DNA of 64,000 bases from Ancylomarina subtilis (GTDB lineage: Bacteria > Bacteroidota > Bacteroidia > Bacteroidales > Marinifilaceae): contig NZ_SHKN01000002.1 of NCBI RefSeq assembly GCF_004217115.1, forward strand, positions 372,001-436,000, in the 5' to 3' direction. Position 1 is the stretch's first letter. Each line of letters opens with the position of its first letter. The notes under the pieces are model-generated. The model was not told the DNA's origin, did not search any database, and worked only from the letters and a program-made list of their open reading frames with translations. A program made the translations under genes and the position numbers. Shown here in pieces: positions 54,511-63,340 of this stretch.

Positions 54511-55089
54511 ATGTTGAATAATCTGGATGATTATCAATTGATATTGGCTTCTCAATCGCCAAGACGTCATCAGATGTTGAAAGAATTGGGATTGGATTTC
54601 AAAATTAAGACCAAAGAAGTTGAAGAAGTTTATCCTGATAACTTGAGAGGCGAAGAAATTCCAATTTACCTTGCAAAATTAAAGGCTGATGCTTTTGAAC
54701 TCGATACAGTTGAAAACGAACTGGTAATTACTGCTGATACGATTGTTTGTGTGGATGACATCGTTTTGGGAAAACCCAAAGACAGGGATGATGCAGTTAA
54801 GATGTTGAACATGCTATCGGGACGTTCACACCAGGTTATTTCGGGTGTTTGTCTTAAGTCTAGTGAGAAGGAAGTGTGTTTTTCCACCACAACGCATGTG
54901 CATTTTAAGGCACTCAGTCTTGACGAAATTAATTACTACATCGAACATTATAAGCCATTTGATAAGGCTGGAGCCTATGGTATTCAGGAGTGGATTGGTT
55001 TTGTGGGTATCGATGGGATTGAGGGCTCCTACTTTAATGTGGTCGGTCTGCCTATTCAGCATTTGTATCAGGAATTAAGCAGATTTTAA
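54511..55089 (+). CDS. maf: Maf-like nucleotide pyrophosphatase
   Basis: Maf hydrolyses non-canonical or pyrimidine nucleoside triphosphates, acting as a house-cleaning enzyme linked to division. The 192 residues begin with LILASQSPRRHQML, the substrate loop, followed by TADTIVCVDD and a later KDRDDAVKMLNMLSGRSHQV block. The start is ATG at 54511, 4 bp after the UbiA-type stop, so the genes are an operon. Length and motifs are complete. The identification is firm. Confidence 0.95.
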   Translation: MLNNLDDYQLILASQSPRRHQMLKELGLDFKIKTKEVEEVYPDNLRGEEIPIYLAKLKADAFELDTVENELVITADTIVCVDDIVLGKPKDRDDAVKMLNMLSGRSHQVISGVCLKSSEKEVCFSTTTHVHFKALSLDEINYYIEHYKPFDKAGAYGIQEWIGFVGIDGIEGSYFNVVGLPIQHLYQELSRF

Positions 55090-55220
55090 ATTACGAATTG
55101 AGAGTCATGAATGAAAATGTGATTAACGAAAAATTAGAGGCTTAAAGGTTAAGTTAATTCATAACTAATAATTAATATAAAAATCAACCAACTAAATAAC
55201 AACCAAGTAAACAACAAACC

Positions 55221-57401
55221 ATGTTAAGAAAAATGACATTTTTACTGATTGCTGTACTATTATTAGTCGGGAATCAGGTTAAAGCAGATGAGGGAATGTG
55301 GATTCCTATGCTTCTGAAAAAGTACAATATTGAAGACATGCAGAAAGCCGGATTTAAGCTGACTGCTGAAGACATTTACGACATCAACCAAGCTTGCTTG
55401 AAGGATGCAGTAATTGGATTAGGACGAGAAGGAAGACCCTTTCACCACTTTTGTACAGGGGAACTGATCTCTGATCAAGGTCTTGTGGTAACCAATCACC
55501 ACTGTGGATACGGAGCTATTCAAGCTCACTCAACGCTTGAACACGACTATTTGAAAGATGGTTTCTGGGCGATGAGTAAGGATGAGGAGTTGGTAAATGA
55601 AGGCATTACAGCTTCATTCCTTATCCGAATGGCAGATGTTACTGCTGAAGTTTTAAAGGGCGTAACTGACGATACCAAGGAGACCGATCGTATCAAGATT
55701 ATTAAAGACAATATCAAGAAAATTGAAGCCGATACAGAGAAAGATTCAAAGTATCGCGCTAGTGTGAAAGCTTATTTTGCTGGAAACCAATATTTCCTTT
55801 CAGTTTACGAGATATATAAGGATGTTCGATTGGTTGGTGCACCTCCATCAGCTATTGGTAAATTTGGTGGCGATACAGATAACTGGATGTGGCCTCGTCA
55901 TACAGGTGATTTCTCGATGTTCAGAATTTATGCCAACAAAGACAACGAGCCAGCTTCTTTCTCAAAAGATAATGTACCATTGAAGCCTAAGACCTCTTTT
56001 AAAATCTCATTAAAAGGTGTGAATGAAGGCGATTTTACAATGGTATTCGGTTACCCGGGAACAACAACTGAGTATCTGACTTCTTATGCTTTAGAGATGA
56101 TGACACAAGTTGATAATCCTCATAAAATTAAGTTGAGAACCAAGAAACTTGACCTGATGCGTGCCGATATGGATGCATCGCCTATGGTGAGAATTCAGTA
56201 TTCTGCTAAATATGCGGGTGTTGCTAACTCATGGAAAAGATGGCAGGGTGAGATTAAAGGTTTGAATCGTTTGAATGCAATTGCGAAGAAAAAGGATCTT
56301 GAGAGTAAATTTGAAATCTGGGCTAATTCTGATGAGAAGCTTAAGGCAAAATATGCGGGTATTCTTACTCAAATGAAAGGTCTTTACGCCGAGTTGACAC
56401 CATATAGCCTGGCTCGTGATTATGCGATTGAAGCTGGAATGTCAGGTGCTGAATTGGTTGACTTTGCAATGGATTTTAAGAAATTGGTTTCTCTTGACAA
56501 AAAAGATACTGAAGCAATTGCAAAAGAAGTTGAAGGTTTGAAAAAGAAAGCTGCTGCTTTTTATAAGAACTACAATTTGGATACAGACAAGAAGTTATTG
56601 GCTGCTATGATGAGCATGTATCATGAGAATGTGGAAGCTAAATTCTTGCCGGAAGAATTGAAGGTGATTGCAAAAAAATACAAGGGTGATTTTAAGGCCT
56701 ATGCCGAAAAGGCAATGGCTAAATCGGTATTGGCTAAACAAACTCAACTTGAGAAAATGTTGACTAATTATAAACCTTCAATGGCTAAGAAAATTGCTAA
56801 AGATCCTGTTTATAAAATGGCAATGAGTATTCTTAATCGGTATAAAGTTACGATTAGCCCTAAGTACTATGAATTGTCGGATAAGGTAAACAAATTGCAA
56901 CGTACTTATATGGCAGGTTTGATGGCTATGCAGCCTGAAAAAGTATTTTATGCGGATGCCAATTCTACTTTCCGTGTACACTTTGGTAAGGTTGCGGGTT
57001 ACAAGGCTCGAAATGCTGTAAACTACGACTATTACACCACTCTTGAAGGTATAATTGAAAAGGATAACCCAAACATTTTTGATTACGATGTACCTCAAAA
57101 GTTGAGAGATCTGTATGCAACCAAAGATTACGGACGTTACGGACAAAATGGACAAATGAATGTTTGTTTTGCTGCAACCAATCATACAACTGGTGGTAAT
57201 TCCGGAAGTCCGGTGTTAAATGCCAATGGTGAGCTTATCGGATTGAATTTCGACCGTGCCTGGGAAGGTGTGATGTCTGATTTGATGTACGATGCAACTA
57301 TTTGTCGAAATGTATCATTGGATATTCGTTACGTGCTGTTTATCGTTGATAAATTTGCGGGTGCAGGATATTTAATTGACGAAATGAATATTGTGGAGTA
57401 A
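55221..57401 (+). CDS. S46-family dipeptidyl peptidase, DPP11-like
   Basis: This 726-residue secreted serine peptidase of family S46 releases dipeptides in the periplasm. A signal peptide (1 to about 22) leads into VVTNHHCGYGAI, which carries the catalytic His at about 93-94. The acid is within the central part, and the catalytic Ser661 is in GGNSGSP. At Ser+18, Arg679 (in NFDRAW) matches the Arg that gives DPP11 its Asp/Glu preference, while DPP7 has Gly. No missing key residue is seen. Acidic-P1 specificity is an inference from that residue. Confidence 0.93.
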   Translation: MLRKMTFLLIAVLLLVGNQVKADEGMWIPMLLKKYNIEDMQKAGFKLTAEDIYDINQACLKDAVIGLGREGRPFHHFCTGELISDQGLVVTNHHCGYGAIQAHSTLEHDYLKDGFWAMSKDEELVNEGITASFLIRMADVTAEVLKGVTDDTKETDRIKIIKDNIKKIEADTEKDSKYRASVKAYFAGNQYFLSVYEIYKDVRLVGAPPSAIGKFGGDTDNWMWPRHTGDFSMFRIYANKDNEPASFSKDNVPLKPKTSFKISLKGVNEGDFTMVFGYPGTTTEYLTSYALEMMTQVDNPHKIKLRTKKLDLMRADMDASPMVRIQYSAKYAGVANSWKRWQGEIKGLNRLNAIAKKKDLESKFEIWANSDEKLKAKYAGILTQMKGLYAELTPYSLARDYAIEAGMSGAELVDFAMDFKKLVSLDKKDTEAIAKEVEGLKKKAAAFYKNYNLDTDKKLLAAMMSMYHENVEAKFLPEELKVIAKKYKGDFKAYAEKAMAKSVLAKQTQLEKMLTNYKPSMAKKIAKDPVYKMAMSILNRYKVTISPKYYELSDKVNKLQRTYMAGLMAMQPEKVFYADANSTFRVHFGKVAGYKARNAVNYDYYTTLEGIIEKDNPNIFDYDVPQKLRDLYATKDYGRYGQNGQMNVCFAATNHTTGGNSGSPVLNANGELIGLNFDRAWEGVMSDLMYDATICRNVSLDIRYVLFIVDKFAGAGYLIDEMNIVE

Positions 57402-57421
57402 TTCCATATTGAATTGATAGG

Positions 57422-57451
57422 AAAGGCTGTTGGAGAAATCTAACAGCCTTT
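57422..57451 (+). terminator. S46 peptidase terminator
   Basis: A 10-bp stem (57422-57431 with 57442-57451) and a following T-run lie 20 bp past the stop. Confidence 0.88.
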
Positions 57452-57563
57452 TTTTTGTTTATAGAGTAGTTATTTATATCACCGTAAGAATGCCTCTATG
57501 TTCGTAATGGCCGAAGTCTTGAAAGTTACAGTATAAACCATGTAAAGGTTTAGTTCATTAGGT

Positions 57564-59840
57564 TTATCGAAGCAGGGTAAATTTCCCTGATTTACTTATA
57601 CTAACACCATTGGTGTAAGTGATGTCTAAACTGTAATAGTAGCTATCCATGGCTTGTAGTTGACCATCATAAGTCCCATCCCATCCCTGATTGACATCAC
57701 TTGTTTCAAACATCTTTTTACCCGTTCGGTTGTATATTAAGAGCTTGATTTTATCAATATCAATACCACGTACATAAAGGATGTCGTTGTGACTGTCTCC
57801 ATTGGGCGAAAATGCTTTGGGTAAGCCAACAAATGGATAATCGTTTAGAAATTTGATATAAATGCTATCCCGGGCAGAACACTGAGATTCATTGATTACT
57901 TCGACCCAATAAGTACCCGTTTTTTCAATGGTAATCGATTTGCTGATTTCACTTGTCGACCAGTTATAACTTACTTTGTCTACGTCTGCCACCAATTCAT
58001 ATTGAATATTGGGATAATCAATAATATCCTCACCCAAATCGACTACTGGTAAGGGGCGAGTTGTGATGTGAATTTGAGCACTCTCTTTATTTCCAATATT
58101 ATCTGTGACTTCCAGGGTGTAGTCCCCTTCTTCTTTCAAGTAAATCTCAGCCTCAGAATGTGTTTGGTTAATCCAATTATAGGTGAGCGGGTAAACAGGG
58201 TGTCCGATTATCTGAGGAACGATTAAAACGGAATCGCCCTGACAAATACTTTTGTCATCGCCCAGTTCAATTTGAAACTTATGACCATCTTTATAATCTA
58301 CAAAAATGGTGTCAGCATTGGCACATCCGTATTCATCTATTACATTTACCCAGAAATCACCACCCGTATTAACTGTGATAATTTGGCTTGTTTCGAGGGT
58401 GTTCCACAAGTAACTTGCTCCCGTATTTTGTGCATCGAGTTGTTTCGATTCGCCATCCCAAAGAATGAAATCTTCACCCAAATTAACAATAGGTTTGGAG
58501 TGATAGAATATTTGAGAGCTAGCCGTTTGTGAGTAGCCATTGGGATCGGTGGCGGTGAGGGTGTAAATACCTTCGGAATCGACTTCTATTTCTCTTTCAG
58601 TTGATCCTGTACTCCATATATAAGTGTATTCTTGTTCGATATCCATATAGGGGCTCAGAGTTACAATTTCCTGAGCACACATATGCACTATATTGGGCAA
58701 GTTTAAAGTGAAAAATGCTGATTGGTCCTTAACTGTAAACGATTTTGAATTCGTGCAGCCATATTCCGAAGTAATCATGACTGAATAATCTCCTGGGGTT
58801 GTTATTTCTATTTCAGGAGTTGTCTCTCCTGTTGACCACAGATAAGTACAACCTTCTTTCTGAGCACTTACATTGATTGGGTTACCATCCATTAGAACGA
58901 CGTCGGAAATATCGATACTTGGGGCATCGTGAACGGTCACCTGTACCTGATCGGTTACTTGTTGATTATCTCTAAGATCGGTAACTGTTAGTGTGTATAG
59001 CCCTGATTTTGTAACCTCTATGGATTGGGTGGATTCACCTGTACTCCACGAGTATGCATATTCTGATTTAAGGTCGATAGTTGGGGTGAGGGTAACTGTT
59101 TCTCCCGAACAAATATGTTTGTCTTCACCCAAATCCAGACTGAATTCATTTTTAAGTTCAATCGGACTATAAATGGTGTCGCTATTGCATCCAAATCCCG
59201 TCTTTTCAATAGATTTAAATGTTGTAATCCCAGCTTCAGCTTGCCATTTTATTCTGATATTGACGTATTTGTAGGCATCAATTATTTCTGTTTGGTAACT
59301 TATTTGTTCTGCACCAAGAGGAAGTTCTCCACTGTATAAGGAGTACATTCCAACGATGATTGTATAATCTCCTTCCGAACTGGTTTTGACTTTATTTTCA
59401 TAAGTCTGTACATTGGGATTCATTAATGGATAGACTGTTATATCCCGGCTTCTTTCTTCCTCTGTGATAGGCAGAGGCGTACCATCTTCCAGCCAGGCTT
59501 TTTCAATTCGAACGGTGAAGGTTTTAAGCTTATTACTAACATTAGGGAAACTGATCTCAAATGTGAATATCCCTGTGCTAATTCCCAGACCTTCATTCAT
59601 TGTCTCTGCTGGTCCTCCATTAATAGAATACGAGGCAAACCATATTTTATCGGCAGGGCCTGATATATCCAGAGAAGAGGTTTGTGAAGCAGTTAGGGGG
59701 CCATTATTTAGTGGGCATAACCTTTTATCAGAGTTGCTAATGAATTCAACAGTGTCACTTTGGGAGTAAACATGCGAATAGATACTGAGTAATAGTGTGA
59801 TACTCAGTAGTCTAATCGCTATTTTCTCAAATGACCTCAA
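57564..59840 (-). CDS. Secreted T9SS type B protein with repeated Ig-like domains (TTG start)
   Basis: This 758-residue protein starts at TTG (59838-59840); an in-frame stop lies just upstream and there is no ATG nearby. The signal peptide covers residues 1 to about 27 (ending HVYSQ). Six or so repeats follow, each with a Y-x-W-S/N-T-x-E block such as YAYSWSTGES and SYNWSTSEI. These are PKD/Ig-like beta-sandwiches with alternating longer Cys-containing units. The C-terminus has FSPNGDSHNDILYVRG, the type IX secretion type B (gliding motility-associated CHU_C) sorting signal. It is exported to the surface or medium. The ligand is unknown. Confidence 0.92.
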   Translation of the reverse strand: MRSFEKIAIRLLSITLLLSIYSHVYSQSDTVEFISNSDKRLCPLNNGPLTASQTSSLDISGPADKIWFASYSINGGPAETMNEGLGISTGIFTFEISFPNVSNKLKTFTVRIEKAWLEDGTPLPITEEERSRDITVYPLMNPNVQTYENKVKTSSEGDYTIIVGMYSLYSGELPLGAEQISYQTEIIDAYKYVNIRIKWQAEAGITTFKSIEKTGFGCNSDTIYSPIELKNEFSLDLGEDKHICSGETVTLTPTIDLKSEYAYSWSTGESTQSIEVTKSGLYTLTVTDLRDNQQVTDQVQVTVHDAPSIDISDVVLMDGNPINVSAQKEGCTYLWSTGETTPEIEITTPGDYSVMITSEYGCTNSKSFTVKDQSAFFTLNLPNIVHMCAQEIVTLSPYMDIEQEYTYIWSTGSTEREIEVDSEGIYTLTATDPNGYSQTASSQIFYHSKPIVNLGEDFILWDGESKQLDAQNTGASYLWNTLETSQIITVNTGGDFWVNVIDEYGCANADTIFVDYKDGHKFQIELGDDKSICQGDSVLIVPQIIGHPVYPLTYNWINQTHSEAEIYLKEEGDYTLEVTDNIGNKESAQIHITTRPLPVVDLGEDIIDYPNIQYELVADVDKVSYNWSTSEISKSITIEKTGTYWVEVINESQCSARDSIYIKFLNDYPFVGLPKAFSPNGDSHNDILYVRGIDIDKIKLLIYNRTGKKMFETSDVNQGWDGTYDGQLQAMDSYYYSLDITYTNGVSISKSGKFTLLR

Positions 59841-60038
59841 AAGTAGATGAATTTATTTTGATTAATGACATCTGAAAGGTGTGTATATAATTGGTTTAAA
59901 GGTACGAAAAATACGGGGTTTTATCTACGATAAAACATCGTTTATCACACTTATTTGGCTATTTGTCATTAATTTAAGTAAGGGGCAAATGATTAGAGAA
60001 TAAGGCGGTGATCTATTTATCTGAAAAAAAGAGCTTAG

Positions 60039-60054
60039 TGTAACATTGGTTACA
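60039..60054 (+). promoter_or_regulatory. Crp/FNR-type palindromic operator
   Basis: TGTAACATTGGTTACA is a perfect 6-bp arm palindrome with a 4-bp spacer. Its centre at 60046.5 is about 41-43 bp upstream of the predicted transcript start near 60089. This is the class II activator position. Confidence 0.65.
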
Positions 60055-60075
60055 TTTTAAAACTTAGGTGAGCCT

Positions 60076-60083
60076 TATTTTTG
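60076..60083 (+). promoter_or_regulatory. -7 element of the four-gene operon
   Basis: TATTTTTG fits TAnnTTTG exactly. No TTG lies at the usual -33 spacing, which suits an activator-dependent promoter. Confidence 0.6.
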
Positions 60084-60114
60084 TAATAGAAAATTAAATA
60101 AAAGCTCAACTGAA

Positions 60115-61401
60115 ATGGAGAATCAATATTTTAAAATAACCGATAGTTTACTTGATATTTGTACGCGATACCCTGAAACGATAAAAATTTTTGTTTCGAA
60201 TGGATTTAAGCAGTTGGAAGATGCAAAGAAAAGAGAGGTTTTTGGTAAGTCTCTAACTTTAGAGGTGGCTTTAAAGATGAAAAAGCTCAATGTTGAGGCT
60301 TTTGTTTCATTATTGGTTGAGGGTATTGATTTGACAAGAAATCAGATTGATGCGGATCTAAATCAGAAAGAGAAAAGCACCGATGAAGACGCGATTCATG
60401 TACAGGGGTTGTTACCATGTCCTGTTCGTGTTCCTTTGGTTGAAGGGATAGATTCGTTTATTGAAACGTATAAGGAAAAGAACGACAGAGAAATTGTTTA
60501 CGATCTAAAGGCGGCATCAATGGGCTTAGATTGGTTGATGAGCGATGTGATTAATGAGGATAATCCTGATAAATTAGCTGATATCTTTATTTCTGCAGGT
60601 TTCGATTTATTCTTTGACGAAAAGCTGATGGGTAAATTCAAAAAAAGAGGTGTATTTGCTGACAGCACAGGTTTTGATCGTTTGAATAAGGATTTTGATA
60701 ATGAAGAAATATGCCTGAAAGATCCTGAGGGGCACTATTCGATGATTGGTGTTGTGCCAGCTGTATTTTTGGTAAACACCGCTGAGCTTGGCGATCGTGA
60801 AATTCCTCGTACCTGGGCAGACCTATTTAAGCCGGAATTCAAGAATAGTGTAAGTCTCCCCATAAGTGATTTTGATTTATTTAACTCGATGTTGCTTCAC
60901 ATTTATAAGGCATATGGAGAGGAAGGTGTGAAGGGACTGGGGGAATGTTTGTTGGAAAGCATGCACCCATCACAAATGGTAAAGTCGCACACAAAAAAGA
61001 AAGATCGACCAGCGATTACTATTATGCCCTATTTTTTCACCAAAATGGTGAAAGAAGGTGGAAGTATGGTCGCTGTTTGGCCTGAAGATGGTGCAATTAT
61101 TAGCCCTATCTTCATGTTAACTAAAAAAGATAAACTGGATAAAACACAAGATGTAATTGATTTCTTCGCCTCCAAGGGAGTAGGTGAAATCCTTTCGCAT
61201 CAGGGTTTGTTTCCAAGTATAAATCCGGAAGTTGATAACAGGCTTCCAAAGGAGAATAAATTTATGTGGTTGGGTTGGGATTATATCAATTCAAATAATA
61301 TTGGGGAACTCATTGTGAAGTGTGAAGGGATTTTCAATAAAGCCATAAAAGACAATAGTTTTAGAAATATGGGACCTTTAAGTTTTTCACCTCAATCTTA
61401 A
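60115..61401 (+). CDS. Cytosolic solute-binding-protein-like protein with N-terminal DUF1858-like domain
   Basis: This 428-residue protein has no signal peptide and no lipobox, so it should stay in the cytosol. Residues 5-70 form a DUF1858-like helical domain (LLDICTRYPETIKIFVSNGF). Residues 90-420 resemble a bacterial extracellular solute-binding protein, for example PRTWADLFKPEFKNSVSLP and GEILSHQGLFPSINPEV. Cys110-type residues are few: one in LLPCPVRVP. It is the first gene of the operon, 70 bp before the GTPase. Intracellular use of a solute-binding fold without a permease is unusual. The ligand is unknown. Confidence 0.75.
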   Translation: MENQYFKITDSLLDICTRYPETIKIFVSNGFKQLEDAKKREVFGKSLTLEVALKMKKLNVEAFVSLLVEGIDLTRNQIDADLNQKEKSTDEDAIHVQGLLPCPVRVPLVEGIDSFIETYKEKNDREIVYDLKAASMGLDWLMSDVINEDNPDKLADIFISAGFDLFFDEKLMGKFKKRGVFADSTGFDRLNKDFDNEEICLKDPEGHYSMIGVVPAVFLVNTAELGDREIPRTWADLFKPEFKNSVSLPISDFDLFNSMLLHIYKAYGEEGVKGLGECLLESMHPSQMVKSHTKKKDRPAITIMPYFFTKMVKEGGSMVAVWPEDGAIISPIFMLTKKDKLDKTQDVIDFFASKGVGEILSHQGLFPSINPEVDNRLPKENKFMWLGWDYINSNNIGELIVKCEGIFNKAIKDNSFRNMGPLSFSPQS

Positions 61402-61470
61402 ATCAGAGCTTAATTTTCAGGTGATCAAGCTTGCATTAAAACACAATTTCAACAGAAATAATCTTAAGAT

Positions 61471-62175
61471 ATGAATCTAGTTACAGTATCAGGACCTCCG
61501 TCATCAGGAAAGACAGCAGTTATTCTTAAAACCATTGACTCTGTAAAAAAGCGAGGCTTAAAAGTAGGGGTTGTCAAATTCGATTGTTTGTACACCGGTG
61601 ACGATGTGTTGTACGAAAAAGCGGGAGTGAAAGTTAAAAAAGGGCTTTCAGGTTCACTTTGTCCGGATCATTATTTTGTAAGCAATATCGAAGAGGTGAC
61701 ACAATGGGGATTGAAAGAAGGTTTGGATCTTTTAATTACCGAGAGTGCCGGTTTGTGTAACCGATGTTCTCCATATATTAAAACGGTTACTGCCGTGTGT
61801 GTGATCGATAATTTGAGTGGCATTAATACCCCAAAGAAGATTGGTCCTATGCTTAAAACAGCAGATATTGTTATTATCACGAAGGGGGATATCGTTTCTC
61901 AAGCTGAGCGTGAAGTTTTTGCTTCACGTGTCAATACGGTTAATCCGGGTGCGACAATTATGCACGTGAATGGTTTAACAGGTCAGGGAGCATATGAATT
62001 GAGCACTTTATTGTACGATGAGAAGACTGAAGTGAAGACTCTTGTTGGAGAAAAATTGAGATTCTCAATGCCATCAGCTCTTTGTTCGTATTGTTTGGGT
62101 GAAACTCGAATTGGAGAGTCTTACCAGATGGGTAATGTACGAAAAATAGACATGAGTGATAAGAAAGAAAAATAA
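61471..62175 (+). CDS. HypB-like GTPase with extra cysteine pairs
   Basis: This 234-residue protein shows the HypB/UreG type SIMIBI GTPase core. The P-loop GPPSSGKT is at 8-15, the switch region contains ITESAGLCNRCS with Cys96 and Cys99, and the base motif is TKGD. HypB normally has GNLVCP at that switch; here it is replaced by a CxxC. A C-terminal CSYC pair (Cys205, Cys208) adds a second possible metal site, and Cys39 and Cys64 are also present. HypB and UreG deliver nickel. No hydrogenase or urease gene is adjacent. A metal-insertion role is inferred. Confidence 0.8.
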   Translation: MNLVTVSGPPSSGKTAVILKTIDSVKKRGLKVGVVKFDCLYTGDDVLYEKAGVKVKKGLSGSLCPDHYFVSNIEEVTQWGLKEGLDLLITESAGLCNRCSPYIKTVTAVCVIDNLSGINTPKKIGPMLKTADIVIITKGDIVSQAEREVFASRVNTVNPGATIMHVNGLTGQGAYELSTLLYDEKTEVKTLVGEKLRFSMPSALCSYCLGETRIGESYQMGNVRKIDMSDKKEK

Positions 62176-62257
62176 TGAACTTGAAGTGTTTAAAGTTAAA
62201 ATACAGATTCGAACAAGATAACCACTAAAGGCATTTAAAATATCAAGTATTGATAGC

Positions 62258-63286
62258 ATGATGACAATTAACGATATACAGAGTAAAACACTTACCGATT
62301 TATTTGAAAAATACCCATTTTTGCCCGGTTTTTTCGAAGAACATACCTTAGATTTAAATGAAAGTCTTGATATTAAATTGATTGACTATTTAAATTTCTT
62401 GGATGAAGAAGAGGAGCAGGAGAACAGAGCAATGGATAAAACTCAGGTTTTGGAATCGATGTGTATTTACATTGATCAAATGCTTGAATTTTTAGGGGAA
62501 GACGAGGATGATGGCGTTCATAGTATTACTTTGCTGCCCGGAACAAATAAGTCGGGTGAGGCTGAAATGTTCGAAGAATTATCGATTAAAAAAAGCGAGA
62601 TTGTTTGTATTGTCGGTCCTACAGGTTCTGGCAAAAGTCGTTTGTTGGCCGATATCGAATGGGTCGCTCAAAAAGATACGCCGACTTCTCGTTCGGTATT
62701 GATCAATGGAGAAGCAGGAGATAAGAAATGGCGATTAAATTCGGGAAATAAATTGGTTGCACAATTGTCACAAAATATGAATTTTGTGATGGATTTAACG
62801 GTTTATGAGTTTATTGAATTGCATGCACAATCTCGTTTGGTAGAAGATGTTGAACGTGTCATCAACAAAATTTTTGAACAGGCCAACGATTTGGCAGGAG
62901 AGAAGTTTGAGTTAACAACACCAATAACAAGTTTAAGCGGTGGTCAATCGAGAGCCTTGATGATTGCCGATACAGCAATCCTGAGTAAGTCGCCTATTAT
63001 CCTGATTGATGAGATTGAAAATGCCGGTATTGATCGGAAGCGTGCTTTGGATCTTTTAGTCGGTGAAGAAAAGATTGTTTTGATGGCAACCCACGATCCT
63101 ATTTTGGCTCTTATGGGAGACAAGCGTATTGTCATTAAGAATGGTGGAATCCATAAGGTGATTGAAACCAGTGATGAGGAACGCAAGCTTTTGGGTGATT
63201 TGGAAAGAATGGATGCCGTGGTTCAGAACATGAGAACCCGATTGCGCCAAGGCGAAATTATTCAGAAAGAAGATATTGGATTTTAG
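62258..63286 (+). CDS. Soluble ABC-type ATPase with N-terminal DUF1858-like domain
   Basis: This 342-residue protein has a DUF1858-like N-terminal domain (residues 5-75, TLTDLFEKYPFLPGFF), like the first gene of the operon. The ABC ATPase is complete: Walker A GPTGSGKS at 120-127, Q-loop around VAQLSQNMNF, signature LSGGQ at 226-230, Walker B IILIDE at 247-252, and H-loop His279. There is no membrane domain in the protein or gene neighbourhood. It is 82 bp after the GTPase gene. It probably couples ATP use to a soluble transfer step. The partner is inferred to be the first gene product. Confidence 0.8.
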   Translation: MMTINDIQSKTLTDLFEKYPFLPGFFEEHTLDLNESLDIKLIDYLNFLDEEEEQENRAMDKTQVLESMCIYIDQMLEFLGEDEDDGVHSITLLPGTNKSGEAEMFEELSIKKSEIVCIVGPTGSGKSRLLADIEWVAQKDTPTSRSVLINGEAGDKKWRLNSGNKLVAQLSQNMNFVMDLTVYEFIELHAQSRLVEDVERVINKIFEQANDLAGEKFELTTPITSLSGGQSRALMIADTAILSKSPIILIDEIENAGIDRKRALDLLVGEEKIVLMATHDPILALMGDKRIVIKNGGIHKVIETSDEERKLLGDLERMDAVVQNMRTRLRQGEIIQKEDIGF

Positions 63287-63340
63287 CTTGAGATACCAAT
63301 TAGAATATTGAATTACGAACTAACACAAAAAATAGATATT

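Noticed and set aside
61471-62175. Genuine hydrogenase HypB
   Set aside because: No hyp or hydrogenase gene is present, and the metal-binding switch motif differs from HypB.
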